64,000 nucleotides of DNA from JALZAA01 sp035316025. Its GTDB lineage: Bacteria > Actinomycetota > Acidimicrobiia > IMCC26256 > JACDBD01. Location: positions 1 through 64,000 of the forward strand of contig DATFXL010000102.1 in NCBI GenBank assembly GCA_035316025.1, read 5' to 3'. Position 1 is the stretch's first letter. Each line of letters opens with the position of its first letter. The translations under genes were made by a program, and so were the position numbers. The notes beneath the pieces were generated by a model. It was not told the DNA's origin. It ran no database searches and saw nothing but the letters and a program-made list of their open reading frames with translations. Below are positions 8,466 through 16,234 of this stretch, piece by piece.

Positions 8466-9173
8466 CTAGGACAGTGGCGACCACGCGGTCGTGCGCAGGA
8501 GCTTGCTCTCCCAGTCGTCGCGCACCTCGAGGGCGTCGTTCATCCACGTGCCCGGAGCCCGGTGCTCGGGCGGGACCTCGGTCGTCACCAGCGGCGTGAT
8601 GCCCTTCACCTGCGTGACCTTCTGCCAGAGGACGACCTCGCGCCAGCGTCCCGATCCCCACGCGGGGCGGAATACGGCCTGGAGCTCCAACAACGACCGT
8701 CCGGTGCGGCCGCTCTCGGCCAGGCTCGGCGCGTAGTTGGTGCGGGCCGCCTCGAGGTACTGGTCGAGCCTGCCCTCGTAGGGCCAGGCGGTGTCCTCCA
8801 TGAACAGCGTGAGCGGGTGGTGTCCGCTCGTCGGCACCTCGGCCAGGTCGACCTCCTGCAGGGGCGACCACGGCACGGGCACGAGCATCTTGGCGGCCAC
8901 CCGGTGGCGCAGCTGGTCGACGTCGTGCGCCCACGGCTGGAGGTCGCCGTCGTGCAACCGCAGCATCAGGTCCTCCCATGCGCGGCCGTCGCGGACGGCG
9001 GTGAGGGTGACCACGTTGTAGGCGCGGCCGGTGCCGTGCGAGTGGTGAAGGAAATAGAGGAGACGGGCATCGTCGCCCTTGGCGAGCGACGGCATCCAAC
9101 CGTCGCGGTACGCGGCCTCGAACTCCTCTTCCCGGCGGCCCGCGACCTGATGGACTTCGTGCAGGAACAGCAT
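8466..9173 (-). CDS. Uncharacterised protein, probable dimeric alpha/beta-barrel (NIPSNAP/EthD-like)
   Basis: A 235-residue protein with two similar halves, each with a pattern like small dimeric alpha/beta-barrel proteins: FLHEVHQVAGRREEEFEAAY with LLYFLHHSHGTGRAYNVVTL, and later YEGRLDQYLEAARTNYAP with WREVVLWQKVTQ. The assignment is tentative. It begins 19 bases after the stop of the UGSC selenoprotein, behind a GAGGAT ribosome site, so it is the last gene of that operon and may act on the same substrate. Confidence 0.7.
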   Translation of the reverse strand: MLFLHEVHQVAGRREEEFEAAYRDGWMPSLAKGDDARLLYFLHHSHGTGRAYNVVTLTAVRDGRAWEDLMLRLHDGDLQPWAHDVDQLRHRVAAKMLVPVPWSPLQEVDLAEVPTSGHHPLTLFMEDTAWPYEGRLDQYLEAARTNYAPSLAESGRTGRSLLELQAVFRPAWGSGRWREVVLWQKVTQVKGITPLVTTEVPPEHRAPGTWMNDALEVRDDWESKLLRTTAWSPLS

Positions 9174-9192
9174 GGATCCTCGCCCCCCGGCG

Positions 9193-9729
9193 TCAGCTGG
9201 TGGAAAGGAGCCTACGCAGGATCTCCTCCAGCGCGCCGTCCGCCAGTGCCCGCATCTCGTCGTTGGTGCGGTCCTGGATCGGATGGGCCACGAACACCCG
9301 GGCCGGGTCGGCGCCGAGCGCGGCGGCCTGCGCCGACGCGGCGTCGACGAACTCTGTCGAGGCGATCATCACTCCCGGCAGGCCGCTGCTCTCCAGGTTG
9401 ACGATGTCGTGCACACTGCACGACGTGCACGAACCTCAATCAGCGAGCGCTTCGATCACCAGGTCGCACTGGGTGCCGATCTCGTGACGCAGGTCGACGG
9501 GCGCCGGCTTCGAAAAGGTCGGCTTCGAGAACCGCCGCACCGCGACACCGCGGTCGGCGAGCCGCGTCTCGAGCCGGTCGAGAAAGACGTCGCCGCGCGG
9601 CTTGGAGATGTCGAGCAGTCCGACGGTGCGGCCCTCGAGCGATGCCGGACGCGGCGAACGCTCGCGTGTCGGGGCAGACAGCTCGCCGGTGGGGTCGAGC
9701 AGGACACGACCGTCCGACGAAGCGCTCAT
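9193..9729 (-). CDS. UGSC family selenoprotein (in-frame UGA = selenocysteine)
   Basis: Two adjacent segments in one frame are separated by a single TGA at 9438-9436. Read through as selenocysteine (U) they give a 178-residue protein with U at residue 98 in the context CDLVIEALAD-U-GSCTSCSVHDIVNLE. This is the U-G-S-C motif of the UGSC (seleno)protein family, with a further C-T-S-C. A perfect 8-bp hairpin begins 11 bases after the UGA, the position expected for a bacterial SECIS element. The downstream half has no good independent start. The ATG at 9729 overlaps the stop of the upstream CPTC protein (ATGA). A thiol or selenol redox role is inferred. Automatic gene callers would split or truncate this gene. 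Confidence 0.9.
9406..9424 (-). promoter_or_regulatory. Bacterial SECIS-type stem-loop
   Basis: On the coding (minus) strand GTCGTGCA (9424-9417), loop GTG (9416-9414) and TGCACGAC (9413-9406) form a perfect 8-bp stem. It starts 11 bases after the UGA at 9438-9436 and has a G in the apical loop, as in known bacterial SECIS elements that recruit SelB. A competing 7-bp pairing (9431-9425 with 9414-9408) is also possible. All bases are also coding. Confidence 0.72.
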
Positions 9730-11165
9730 GACCTCACCTCCCGGGTGACGGGCTGGCTGCCGCCGGGCCCGTTGATCCAACCACCGATGACGGCGGAGAA
9801 CAATCCGGCCCTTCCGCCGGCATGCACGACGAGGAGCCCGTCGTCGCCGAACTTCGGCACCGTCATCCCGGCGAGGCCGGCGGGCAACCCCTCGGCGATC
9901 CCGCCCGCGCCCCGCACGACCTCGTCACCGTCGAGTTGAAGGAGCGCGAGCAGCTCCTCACGCAGGCGCGCCTTCGACCAGCCCCCTTCGCGGAACACGC
10001 GACCGTGCTCCGGAGAGACGACGAGGATCGCGTCGAAGCCCAGCGCCATCTTCGGGTGCGGCACGGCCCGGATGCACGCGGCGAGGGAGCGCGCGAGCGA
10101 GTCCGGGGTGCGGCTGAGCTGGTCGACGATGCCGCGCACGCCGTCACCGGCGAAGAGCGTCACGGCCGACGAATCGGCGGGGAGGCCCCGTTCGGCGTGC
10201 AACGGCTCCCACGGCGAACTCTCCTCGTCCTCGGCGAAGCAGAAGGTGTACTTGCCGGGGTTCCCGAGCGTCGCCCGGTCGATCTCGCCGGGGCGGCCGC
10301 CGCCGACGTTGCGCACGACGAGCTGCAGCGCCCGGCCGATCGTGGCGTTGGCGCGGTTTCCCTGGCCGAGCGCGTTGATCCCCGAGTTCATCCCGATCGC
10401 GTTCGCGACGGGGCCGTTCACGATCACGACCGGACCAGAGAAGTAGGTCGTCGCCAGCAGCCCGTGAATGTTGAACTCGTCCGTGCACGCGGCCTCGACG
10501 GTCGTGAGCACGACGGGCAGGTACTCGGGTTTGCACCCCGCCAACACGGCGTTGACCGCGACCTTTTCGACGGTGCACTCGACAAGGTCGGGCGGCACGA
10601 TTGCCACCACGTCGTCCGGCGCGCGTGTCGTGCCCGTCAGCATCCGTGCGACCCGCTCGGCGGTCGGCGGCACGACCGGCAGCCCGTCGCTCCAGCCCCG
10701 CTCGAACACGGCCTCGACGTCGTCTTCCTGCGCGCCGAGGTCGATGCGGCGGGAGCGCAGGCGGGTGGCGCCGAGCGCGTCGGCGTGGGCGGCGGCGACG
10801 TCAGGGTCGAGGGTCCGCGAGCCACAGCCGGGCCGGTATTCGGGGAGCCCGGCGCCGAGTGGCGCCTGTCCCGTGAACGCCTCCCATTCCGACCGCATCC
10901 ATCCCTCGGCCCGGGCGACGATCGCGCCGCCGTCGACGCGCAGCAGCGTCGGGACCGTTTCCAGCTCGAGCGCGAACGACACGTCGAGCGCGGTGTCGTC
11001 GACGACGTCGAGGCCATCCGGGAACGTGGGATCGTCCTGCGAGTAGACGGTGAGGCGGTCGTCGCCGTCGGCCAGGTCGGCGAGCACGGGAGCGACGAGC
11101 CGGCACGTCGGGCAGTCACGCTTCACGATCGCGACGAGCCCGTCGGGCAGTGGCGGTGGGGTCAC
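9726..11165 (-). CDS. Thioredoxin-like (CPTC) two-part protein, partner of the UGSC selenoprotein
   Basis: A 479-residue protein. The N-terminal 120 or so residues look like a thioredoxin/glutaredoxin fold with the redox motif CPTC at residues 18-21 (LVAIVKRDCPTCRLVAPVL) and a cis-Pro region VPTLLRVDGG. The larger C-terminal part (from about 155) has FERGWSDGLPVVPPT, VIVNGPVANAIGMNSGINAL and LGNPGKYTFCFAEDE and is of unknown function. The start is GTG 11165, overlapping the serC stop by four bases. Its own stop overlaps the selenoprotein start, so the two products are made together. A thiol relay between CPTC and the selenocysteine is a reasonable hypothesis. Confidence 0.8.
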   Translation of the reverse strand: MTPPPLPDGLVAIVKRDCPTCRLVAPVLADLADGDDRLTVYSQDDPTFPDGLDVVDDTALDVSFALELETVPTLLRVDGGAIVARAEGWMRSEWEAFTGQAPLGAGLPEYRPGCGSRTLDPDVAAAHADALGATRLRSRRIDLGAQEDDVEAVFERGWSDGLPVVPPTAERVARMLTGTTRAPDDVVAIVPPDLVECTVEKVAVNAVLAGCKPEYLPVVLTTVEAACTDEFNIHGLLATTYFSGPVVIVNGPVANAIGMNSGINALGQGNRANATIGRALQLVVRNVGGGRPGEIDRATLGNPGKYTFCFAEDEESSPWEPLHAERGLPADSSAVTLFAGDGVRGIVDQLSRTPDSLARSLAACIRAVPHPKMALGFDAILVVSPEHGRVFREGGWSKARLREELLALLQLDGDEVVRGAGGIAEGLPAGLAGMTVPKFGDDGLLVVHAGGRAGLFSAVIGGWINGPGGSQPVTREVRS

Positions 11166-12304
11166 GCTCGCTCGATCAGGTAGTCGATCGCCCGGGTGAG
11201 GGTTGCGAGGTCGTCGGGTTCGATGTTCGGGAACATCGCGATGCGCAGCTGGTTCCGGCCGAGCTTGCGGTACGACTCGGTGTCGAGGATCGCGTTCGCG
11301 CGTAGCTGGGCCGCGAGCCACTTGGCGTCGATCGGTTCCGCGAAGTCGATCGTTGCGGTGACGCGGCTGCGCTCGTCGGGCTTCGCCACGAACGGGGCCG
11401 CGTGCCGATGGGACTCGGCCCAGCCGTAGACGATCTCGGCCGACCGGTCGCAGCGCGAAGCCGCCCATTCGAGCCCGCCGTGGCCGAGCAGCCAGTCGAG
11501 CTGGTCGGCGACGAGGAACAGGGTCGCCAGCGCGGGCGTGTTGTAGGTCTGGTCGAGGCGGGAGTTCTCGAGCGCGATCGCGAGACTCAGCGAGGGCGGG
11601 ATCCAACGTCCGGAGCCCGCGATGCGCTCGATGCGCTCGGTCGCCGCCGGTGAGCAGCACGCGAGCCACAGCCCTCCCTCGCCACCGAGGACCTTCTGCG
11701 GCGCGAAGTAATAGACGTCGAACTGCATGGGGTCGACGCGCAGCCCGCCGGCGGCGGAGGTGGCGTCGACGACGACCAGCCCTCGCTGCGCGTCGACGCT
11801 GTCCGGCCGCCGCACCTCGGTCATCACGCCCGTGGACGTCTCGTTGTGCGGGTAGGCATAGACGTCGACGTCGGGGACCTCGCGCAGCGCCGGATGCGTG
11901 CCGGGCGCCGACTCGATCACGCGGGGGTCTTCGAGGTGGGGGACCCCGGTGGCGGCGGCGGCGAACTTGGCCGAGAACTCGCCGAAGCTGAGGTGCTCGC
12001 TGCGCCGGTCGATCAGGCCGAAGACGGCCGCGTCCCAGAACACCGTGGTGCCGCCCACGCCGAGCATCACCTCGTACCCGTCCGGGAGCCCGAACAGGTC
12101 GGTCAGCCCGGCCCGGATGCGGCGCACGACGGCGCGCACGCCTTCGCGCCGGTGGCTGGTGCCGAGGTACGTCGGGGCCGCGGCGGCGAGTGCGTCGACG
12201 GCCTCGGCGCGGATCTTCGACGGCCCCGAACCGAACCGGCCGTCCGATGGCAGCAGCTCGGAGGGGACGTGAATCGGGGTCGTGTCATCCCGGGCCGGCG
12301 TCAC
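11162..12304 (-). CDS. serC: Phosphoserine aminotransferase
   Basis: A 380-residue PLP enzyme of the class V fold that converts 3-phosphohydroxypyruvate and glutamate to phosphoserine in serine (and PLP) biosynthesis. The N-terminus PSDGRFGSGPSKIRAEA is typical of the actinobacterial SerC type. The PLP lysine lies in YFAPQKVLGGEGG, and NETSTGVMTEVRR and ATSAAGGLRVD are family signatures. It is the first gene of an operon leading into the CPTC protein and the selenoprotein. Selenocysteine is itself built from serine on its tRNA, so the coupling is suggestive but unproven. Confidence 0.9.
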   Translation of the reverse strand: MTPARDDTTPIHVPSELLPSDGRFGSGPSKIRAEAVDALAAAAPTYLGTSHRREGVRAVVRRIRAGLTDLFGLPDGYEVMLGVGGTTVFWDAAVFGLIDRRSEHLSFGEFSAKFAAAATGVPHLEDPRVIESAPGTHPALREVPDVDVYAYPHNETSTGVMTEVRRPDSVDAQRGLVVVDATSAAGGLRVDPMQFDVYYFAPQKVLGGEGGLWLACCSPAATERIERIAGSGRWIPPSLSLAIALENSRLDQTYNTPALATLFLVADQLDWLLGHGGLEWAASRCDRSAEIVYGWAESHRHAAPFVAKPDERSRVTATIDFAEPIDAKWLAAQLRANAILDTESYRKLGRNQLRIAMFPNIEPDDLATLTRAIDYLIERA

Positions 12305-12377
12305 GCGCCCACGGTACAGAGCGGCCGCGCGGGCGCTGCCGACATTGGCTCGGGTGTGGGAGCGGCCGCGATGCGAT

Positions 12378-12394
12378 ATACCCTACCGGGGTAT
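12378..12394. promoter_or_regulatory. CsoR/CstR-like operator palindrome
   Basis: ATACCC (12378-12383) and GGGTAT (12389-12394) form a perfect inverted repeat around TACCG. A/T-flanked G/C-tract palindromes of this look are typical targets of CsoR, CstR or FrmR-type (DUF156) regulators. It lies 19 bases before the start of the NmrA gene, just ahead of its ribosome site AGGAGGTGAT (12401-12410). No DUF156 regulator is encoded in this window. Confidence 0.45.
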
Positions 12395-12413
12395 CCCACG
12401 AGGAGGTGATGCC

Positions 12414-13301
12414 ATGAGTCTCACCGTCTTGGTCGCGGGAGCGACCGGCCGGTTCCGCCCGATCGTCCCGATGCTCGTCCAGCGTGGGCATCGAGTGCGC
12501 GCCGGTACGCGTGATCCCGGGTCGGCGGCAGCTCTCGAGCTGGCAGCCCTCGGTGCCGAACCGACGGTCTGCGACTTCGACGACCTGTCGACCATCGAGG
12601 ACGCGGCCCGGGGCGCCGATGCCGTGTTCGCCACCGGAACTGCGCACCGGGTCGGGCCCGACGGCGAGGTCCGACACGGGAACAATCTCGTCGAAGCCGT
12701 GAACGCGGCCGTCATCGGCCACGTCGTGTACACGTCGGGAGCCGGCGCCGATCGACACACGGGTGTGGGCGTCTTCGAACGCAAGTGGCAGGTCGAAGAG
12801 CGGCTGACGGATCGCCGTCTGCCGACCACGATCCTCGCCCCCGTCTTCCTCATGGAGAACGTCTTCAACCCCTGGAACCTGCCGGCTCTCGCGGCCGGCG
12901 TGTTCCCGAGCCCAACGTCACCGACGCGCGCGATCCAGCAGATCCCGATTGCCGACATCGCCACGTTTGCCGTGTACGCGCTCGAACATCGCGGAGATCT
13001 CGTTGGCCAGCGCATCGAGCTCGCGTCCGACTCGCTCGACGCGATCGAAGAGGCGCGCGTCATTTCGTCGGTGTCTGGCCGTCGGCTCGAAGTGCGCGAG
13101 GCCACGCCCGCCGGCGCCCTGCGCGGGTTGTTCGAGTGGCTCGAACGTGTGGGCTTCTCGGTCGACATCGCGGCGCTCCGACGCGACTTTCCGACTGTTC
13201 CGTGGCACTCGTTCAGCGACTGGGCTGTCGAGCAGGACTGGACCACGTTGGACCCACCTGTACATGTCGGCGATCCCACCGGCTGCTCGACTCGGCAATG
13301 A
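12414..13301 (+). CDS. NmrA-like NAD(P)-binding protein
   Basis: A 295-residue atypical short-chain dehydrogenase. The N-terminus MSLTVLVAGATGRFRPIVP carries the Rossmann glycine pattern of the NmrA/HSCARG branch, followed by VFATGTAHRVGPDG and HVVYTSGAGADRHTG. The usual catalytic Tyr-x-x-x-Lys is not evident, so it may sense redox state or act as a quinone/NAD(P)H reductase. The ATG at 12414 is supported by a near-perfect AGGAGGTGAT site. A CsoR-like palindrome sits in its promoter region, so it may respond to metals, persulfides or aldehydes. Confidence 0.85.
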   Translation: MSLTVLVAGATGRFRPIVPMLVQRGHRVRAGTRDPGSAAALELAALGAEPTVCDFDDLSTIEDAARGADAVFATGTAHRVGPDGEVRHGNNLVEAVNAAVIGHVVYTSGAGADRHTGVGVFERKWQVEERLTDRRLPTTILAPVFLMENVFNPWNLPALAAGVFPSPTSPTRAIQQIPIADIATFAVYALEHRGDLVGQRIELASDSLDAIEEARVISSVSGRRLEVREATPAGALRGLFEWLERVGFSVDIAALRRDFPTVPWHSFSDWAVEQDWTTLDPPVHVGDPTGCSTRQ

Positions 13302-13357
13302 AAGACGAACGTCAGGCCGATCGCTACGCCGCTTGGAGACGGGGCCGCCAACCGCCG

Positions 13358-13377
13358 GGCACGAGCCGGCTCGTGCC
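13358..13377. terminator. Bidirectional terminator-like hairpin
   Basis: GGCACGAGCC followed directly by GGCTCGTGCC is a perfect 20-base palindrome in the 123-base gap between the convergent NmrA gene and the cytochrome b gene. No T-tract follows on either strand, so termination efficiency is uncertain. Confidence 0.4.
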
Positions 13378-13424
13378 GACGGCGCCGGTGACGACAGCCG
13401 CTGCGGCCACCACTGCGATCCGGC

Positions 13425-14054
13425 TCAGCGCGTCGCGGAGCGTTCGGTGGTGTCGCCCGTCAGCTCCCGGTACCAGGCGGGCCGCTCGGTGCGGGCCCAA
13501 TAGGGCGTGACGCCCCCGCGGGTCATGCCGCCGAGTGCAATCGGATCGCGGATGGCGAAGAAGATGTGGCCGAGCACGGCGACCCAGATGCCGAAGGCGA
13601 ACCAGTCGTGCACGAACGTCGCGCCCGTGCGCAGGTCGTTGGAGAACGGGCTCGGCCAGCGCAGCATCAACCCGGTGGCGAGCATGACGACGACGGCGCC
13701 GGCGAAGAACGTGGCGTTGAGCTTCTGGCCGGCGTTGAACTTGCCCGTGTCGAGGCGGCCGGGCCGGACACGATTGCGACGGCGAAACCAGCGAGCGTCG
13801 TCTCGCGTCCAGCGGTTGATACGCGCAACGTCGCGGCGGAGCTGACTGCCCCACCGTCCGCCGAGGGCGACGAGCACGGGCACGGGTAGGAGGATGCCGG
13901 CGTAAACGTGTACCTGCCGGAAGAGCTCGCGCCGTCCGAACATCGCCGAGAACGGGCCTGCGTACAACACCGCGCCGGTGAGCATCAGCACGCCGAAGAG
14001 CGCGGCCGTGGTCCAGTGAGCGACGCGCTCGACGCGGTCGAAGCGCGGGATCAT
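13425..14054 (-). CDS. Cytochrome b561-type membrane subunit
   Basis: A protein of about 209 residues with four hydrophobic segments and histidines placed as heme ligands, notably VAHWTTAALFGVLMLTG, FRQVHVYAGILLPVPVLVALG and VHDWFAFGIWVAVLGHIFF. This is the pattern of formate dehydrogenase gamma / YedZ-like cytochrome b subunits that pass electrons between quinones and a periplasmic molybdoenzyme. It follows the molybdopterin oxidoreductase gene directly. The start at ATG 14054 leaves a 7-base gap. A GTG at 14081, overlapping the upstream gene, is an alternative. Confidence 0.82.
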   Translation of the reverse strand: MIPRFDRVERVAHWTTAALFGVLMLTGAVLYAGPFSAMFGRRELFRQVHVYAGILLPVPVLVALGGRWGSQLRRDVARINRWTRDDARWFRRRNRVRPGRLDTGKFNAGQKLNATFFAGAVVVMLATGLMLRWPSPFSNDLRTGATFVHDWFAFGIWVAVLGHIFFAIRDPIALGGMTRGGVTPYWARTERPAWYRELTGDTTERSATR

Positions 14055-14061
14055 GTCGGGA

Positions 14062-14760
14062 TCACGTTGTGCTGTCGTCACGGTTGTTGGAGCGTCCGAC
14101 CCAGGCGTCGACGTCGTAGCCGCGGTTCTCCCAGTAGCCCGGGACGACCTCATCGGTCACCTCGATGCGCTCGAGCCACTTGATCGACTTGTAGCCGTAC
14201 ATCGGCGCCACGTAGAGCCGGACGGGGCCGCCGTGGGCGTCCGAAAGGTTCTCGCCTTCCAGCTCGTAGGCGACGAGCACGTCGTCGCGGCGCGCTTGCT
14301 TCAGCGTGAGGCTCTCGGTGTACGTGCCGTCGAAGGACCGGAAGCGCAGCGCTTTCGCGGACGGCTGCACGCCGGCGCGGTCGAGCACATCGGCGAGCCG
14401 GACGCCCTTCCATTTCACGTCGAAGACGCGCCAACCCGTGACGCACTGAAAGTCGCGGCTGAGGCCGGCGGGCTGCATCGTGCGGAGATCGCCATAGCTG
14501 AGCGCCAACGGCTGATCGACGAGGCCGGCGACCTGCAGGCGATACTCGTCGTGGCCGCGATGCGGCATCGAGCCCGTGACCGAATAGATGCGGAATCGGC
14601 CGATCGGCAGGAGCCCCGACAGCCCGGTGCCGTCTTTGGCCAGGTACGGGCCCACCTGCCGCTCGAGCCATCGCTGGACGTTCGAGCCCCAGAGGATCCC
14701 CGCCGCGCCCACCCCCAGCAGTCCGAGGAACACCCGCCGTCCGACCGGTGCACCGTCCAT
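14062..14760 (-). CDS. Molybdopterin-dependent oxidoreductase (sulfite oxidase/MsrP fold)
   Basis: A 232-residue protein. The twin-arginine-like N-terminus GRRVFLGLLGVGAAG suggests export or membrane anchoring. The cofactor domain carries the conserved molybdenum-ligand cysteine in LSRDFQCVTGW and the pterin-binding stretch HGGPVRLYVAPMYGYKSIKWL. It resembles YedY/MsrP and related small Mo enzymes that reduce or oxidise S- or N-oxides outside the membrane. The cytochrome b gene downstream is its likely electron partner. The start is ATG 14760. Substrate unknown. Confidence 0.87.
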   Translation of the reverse strand: MDGAPVGRRVFLGLLGVGAAGILWGSNVQRWLERQVGPYLAKDGTGLSGLLPIGRFRIYSVTGSMPHRGHDEYRLQVAGLVDQPLALSYGDLRTMQPAGLSRDFQCVTGWRVFDVKWKGVRLADVLDRAGVQPSAKALRFRSFDGTYTESLTLKQARRDDVLVAYELEGENLSDAHGGPVRLYVAPMYGYKSIKWLERIEVTDEVVPGYWENRGYDVDAWVGRSNNRDDSTT

Positions 14761-14822
14761 GCGCTCAGGATAGGAACCCCACCCCTCCGCGCCGGTGTCG
14801 CGATCCGGAATTCCCGGAACGC

Positions 14823-16190
14823 TCAGGCGCCGAGTGCCACTACCTCGGCGAAGCCGGCTTCGACGGACGCGGCGAACTCGGGCGCGTCGGGGATCGCGAC
14901 CGCGTCGGCGTTGATTCCGATGCAGCACGTGTCGCAGTGCGACAGCAACGTGACGTTGGCCGCGGTGCCCGACAGGGGGCCGAAGGGGTACATGCGCTCG
15001 AGCTCGGCGCCCGCGACGTACAACGGGAACGGCGAGCCCGGCACGTTGCTCGTGACGAAGTCGGATCCCTTCAGCATGGCGCCGAAGAACGCGGTGGTCA
15101 TTCGCGACGGGAGCTGGTTGAGCACCATTGCGACGGCGTCGGTGAGGCCGATCGCCGGTTCGTCGCGTACGCCTTGGGCGAGGTGTCCGAGGGCTCGCAT
15201 CCGCTCCTCGGGGTCGGCGATCTGGAGCGGGACGAGGAACCGGGACGGCGTGAAGTGATTCCCGCCGAGAGCGGCGCCCTCGCCCCGGAGGTTGATGGGC
15301 ATCATCATCCGCAGCTCGGCCGGCTCGACGTCGTGTTGCTCGTGGTAGCGCTGTATGCCGCCGACGACGGACGCGAGAAACGCGTCGTTGAGCGAGCCGC
15401 CGACCGACTTGGCGGCGCGCTTCAAGTCGTCCAGTGGCACGTCGAGCGTCGCCAGGCTGCGAGCGAGGCTGCGAGCACCGATGATCGGCGAGCGGGGCGT
15501 GGTCGCCGGCGCAAGGAAGGACGCCAAGGACCGCGCCATCCGGCCGGCTTCCTTCAACGCGGCCTCGGGGTCACGGGTGACGTCGCGTGCCGCGTGGACC
15601 GTGTTGGCGAGCGCGTGCTGGACGATGGCCCAGGCTCGCTGCCGTTGGTAGTCAAGGGAGCGGCCGAGGAGCGCGATCGGCGTCAAAGCGGGGAGATCGT
15701 GGAGCTCGACCGTCCGCGCCGGTGATTCCGGCTCGCGCTCGAGGTCGAACAGCATCATCAGGAGCTTCATGCCGCCGACACCATCGGTCATCGAGTGGTG
15801 CACCTTGATGACGAACGCCGCCCGGCCGCCTTCGAGCCCGTCCACGACCGTGTACTCCCACAGGGGCCGGACGCGGTCGAAGCCGGCCATGGCGGCATTG
15901 CGAGCGAGGTCGAGCACCGAGTCGAAGTTGCCGGGGTCGGGGGCGCGCACGCGGCGCAGGTGATACGACAGGTCGAAGTTTGGATCGGCGGACCAGCACG
16001 GTGGTCCGACGCGCGGGAGCGGCGTCACAACGCGTTGGCGCAGGCGGGGGATGAGGCGGCTGCCACGATCGACCCGCTCGACCAGCGCATCCCAGTCCGG
16101 GCTGCGGTCGAGTGTCAGGATCGTGACGACCGTCGAGCGGAGCGTGGGGTCCTTCTCAACGGTCCACATGAGCGCGTCGGCGTCGCTCAT
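14823..16190 (-). CDS. Wax ester synthase/diacylglycerol acyltransferase (WS/DGAT)
   Basis: A 455-residue member of the bacterial bifunctional WS/DGAT family, which uses acyl-CoA to make triacylglycerol or wax esters as storage lipid. The catalytic HHxxxDG motif is present as HHSMTDGVGG. Other signatures are PLWEYTVVDGLEGG before it, MPINLRGEG, and the C-terminal FVTSNVPGSPFPLYVAG. The start at ATG 16190 (MSDADALMWTVEKDP) matches the usual family N-terminus. It is a stand-alone gene. Confidence 0.9.
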   Translation of the reverse strand: MSDADALMWTVEKDPTLRSTVVTILTLDRSPDWDALVERVDRGSRLIPRLRQRVVTPLPRVGPPCWSADPNFDLSYHLRRVRAPDPGNFDSVLDLARNAAMAGFDRVRPLWEYTVVDGLEGGRAAFVIKVHHSMTDGVGGMKLLMMLFDLEREPESPARTVELHDLPALTPIALLGRSLDYQRQRAWAIVQHALANTVHAARDVTRDPEAALKEAGRMARSLASFLAPATTPRSPIIGARSLARSLATLDVPLDDLKRAAKSVGGSLNDAFLASVVGGIQRYHEQHDVEPAELRMMMPINLRGEGAALGGNHFTPSRFLVPLQIADPEERMRALGHLAQGVRDEPAIGLTDAVAMVLNQLPSRMTTAFFGAMLKGSDFVTSNVPGSPFPLYVAGAELERMYPFGPLSGTAANVTLLSHCDTCCIGINADAVAIPDAPEFAASVEAGFAEVVALGA

Positions 16191-16234
16191 CTGGAGATCG
16201 AACTCGGCGGCCCCCGCCACGGGCCCAGCGTGCG

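Noticed and set aside
9193..9414. Stand-alone 73-residue ORF downstream of the UGA
   Set aside because: It has no ribosome site, begins in the middle of the conserved UGSC-CTSC region and is in frame with the upstream half. It is the C-terminal part of the selenoprotein.
9436..9438. UGA at 9438-9436 as a nonsense mutation or sequencing error
   Set aside because: The residue context U-G-S-C is the known family motif and a hairpin is placed exactly where a SECIS belongs, so a meaningful UGA is more likely.
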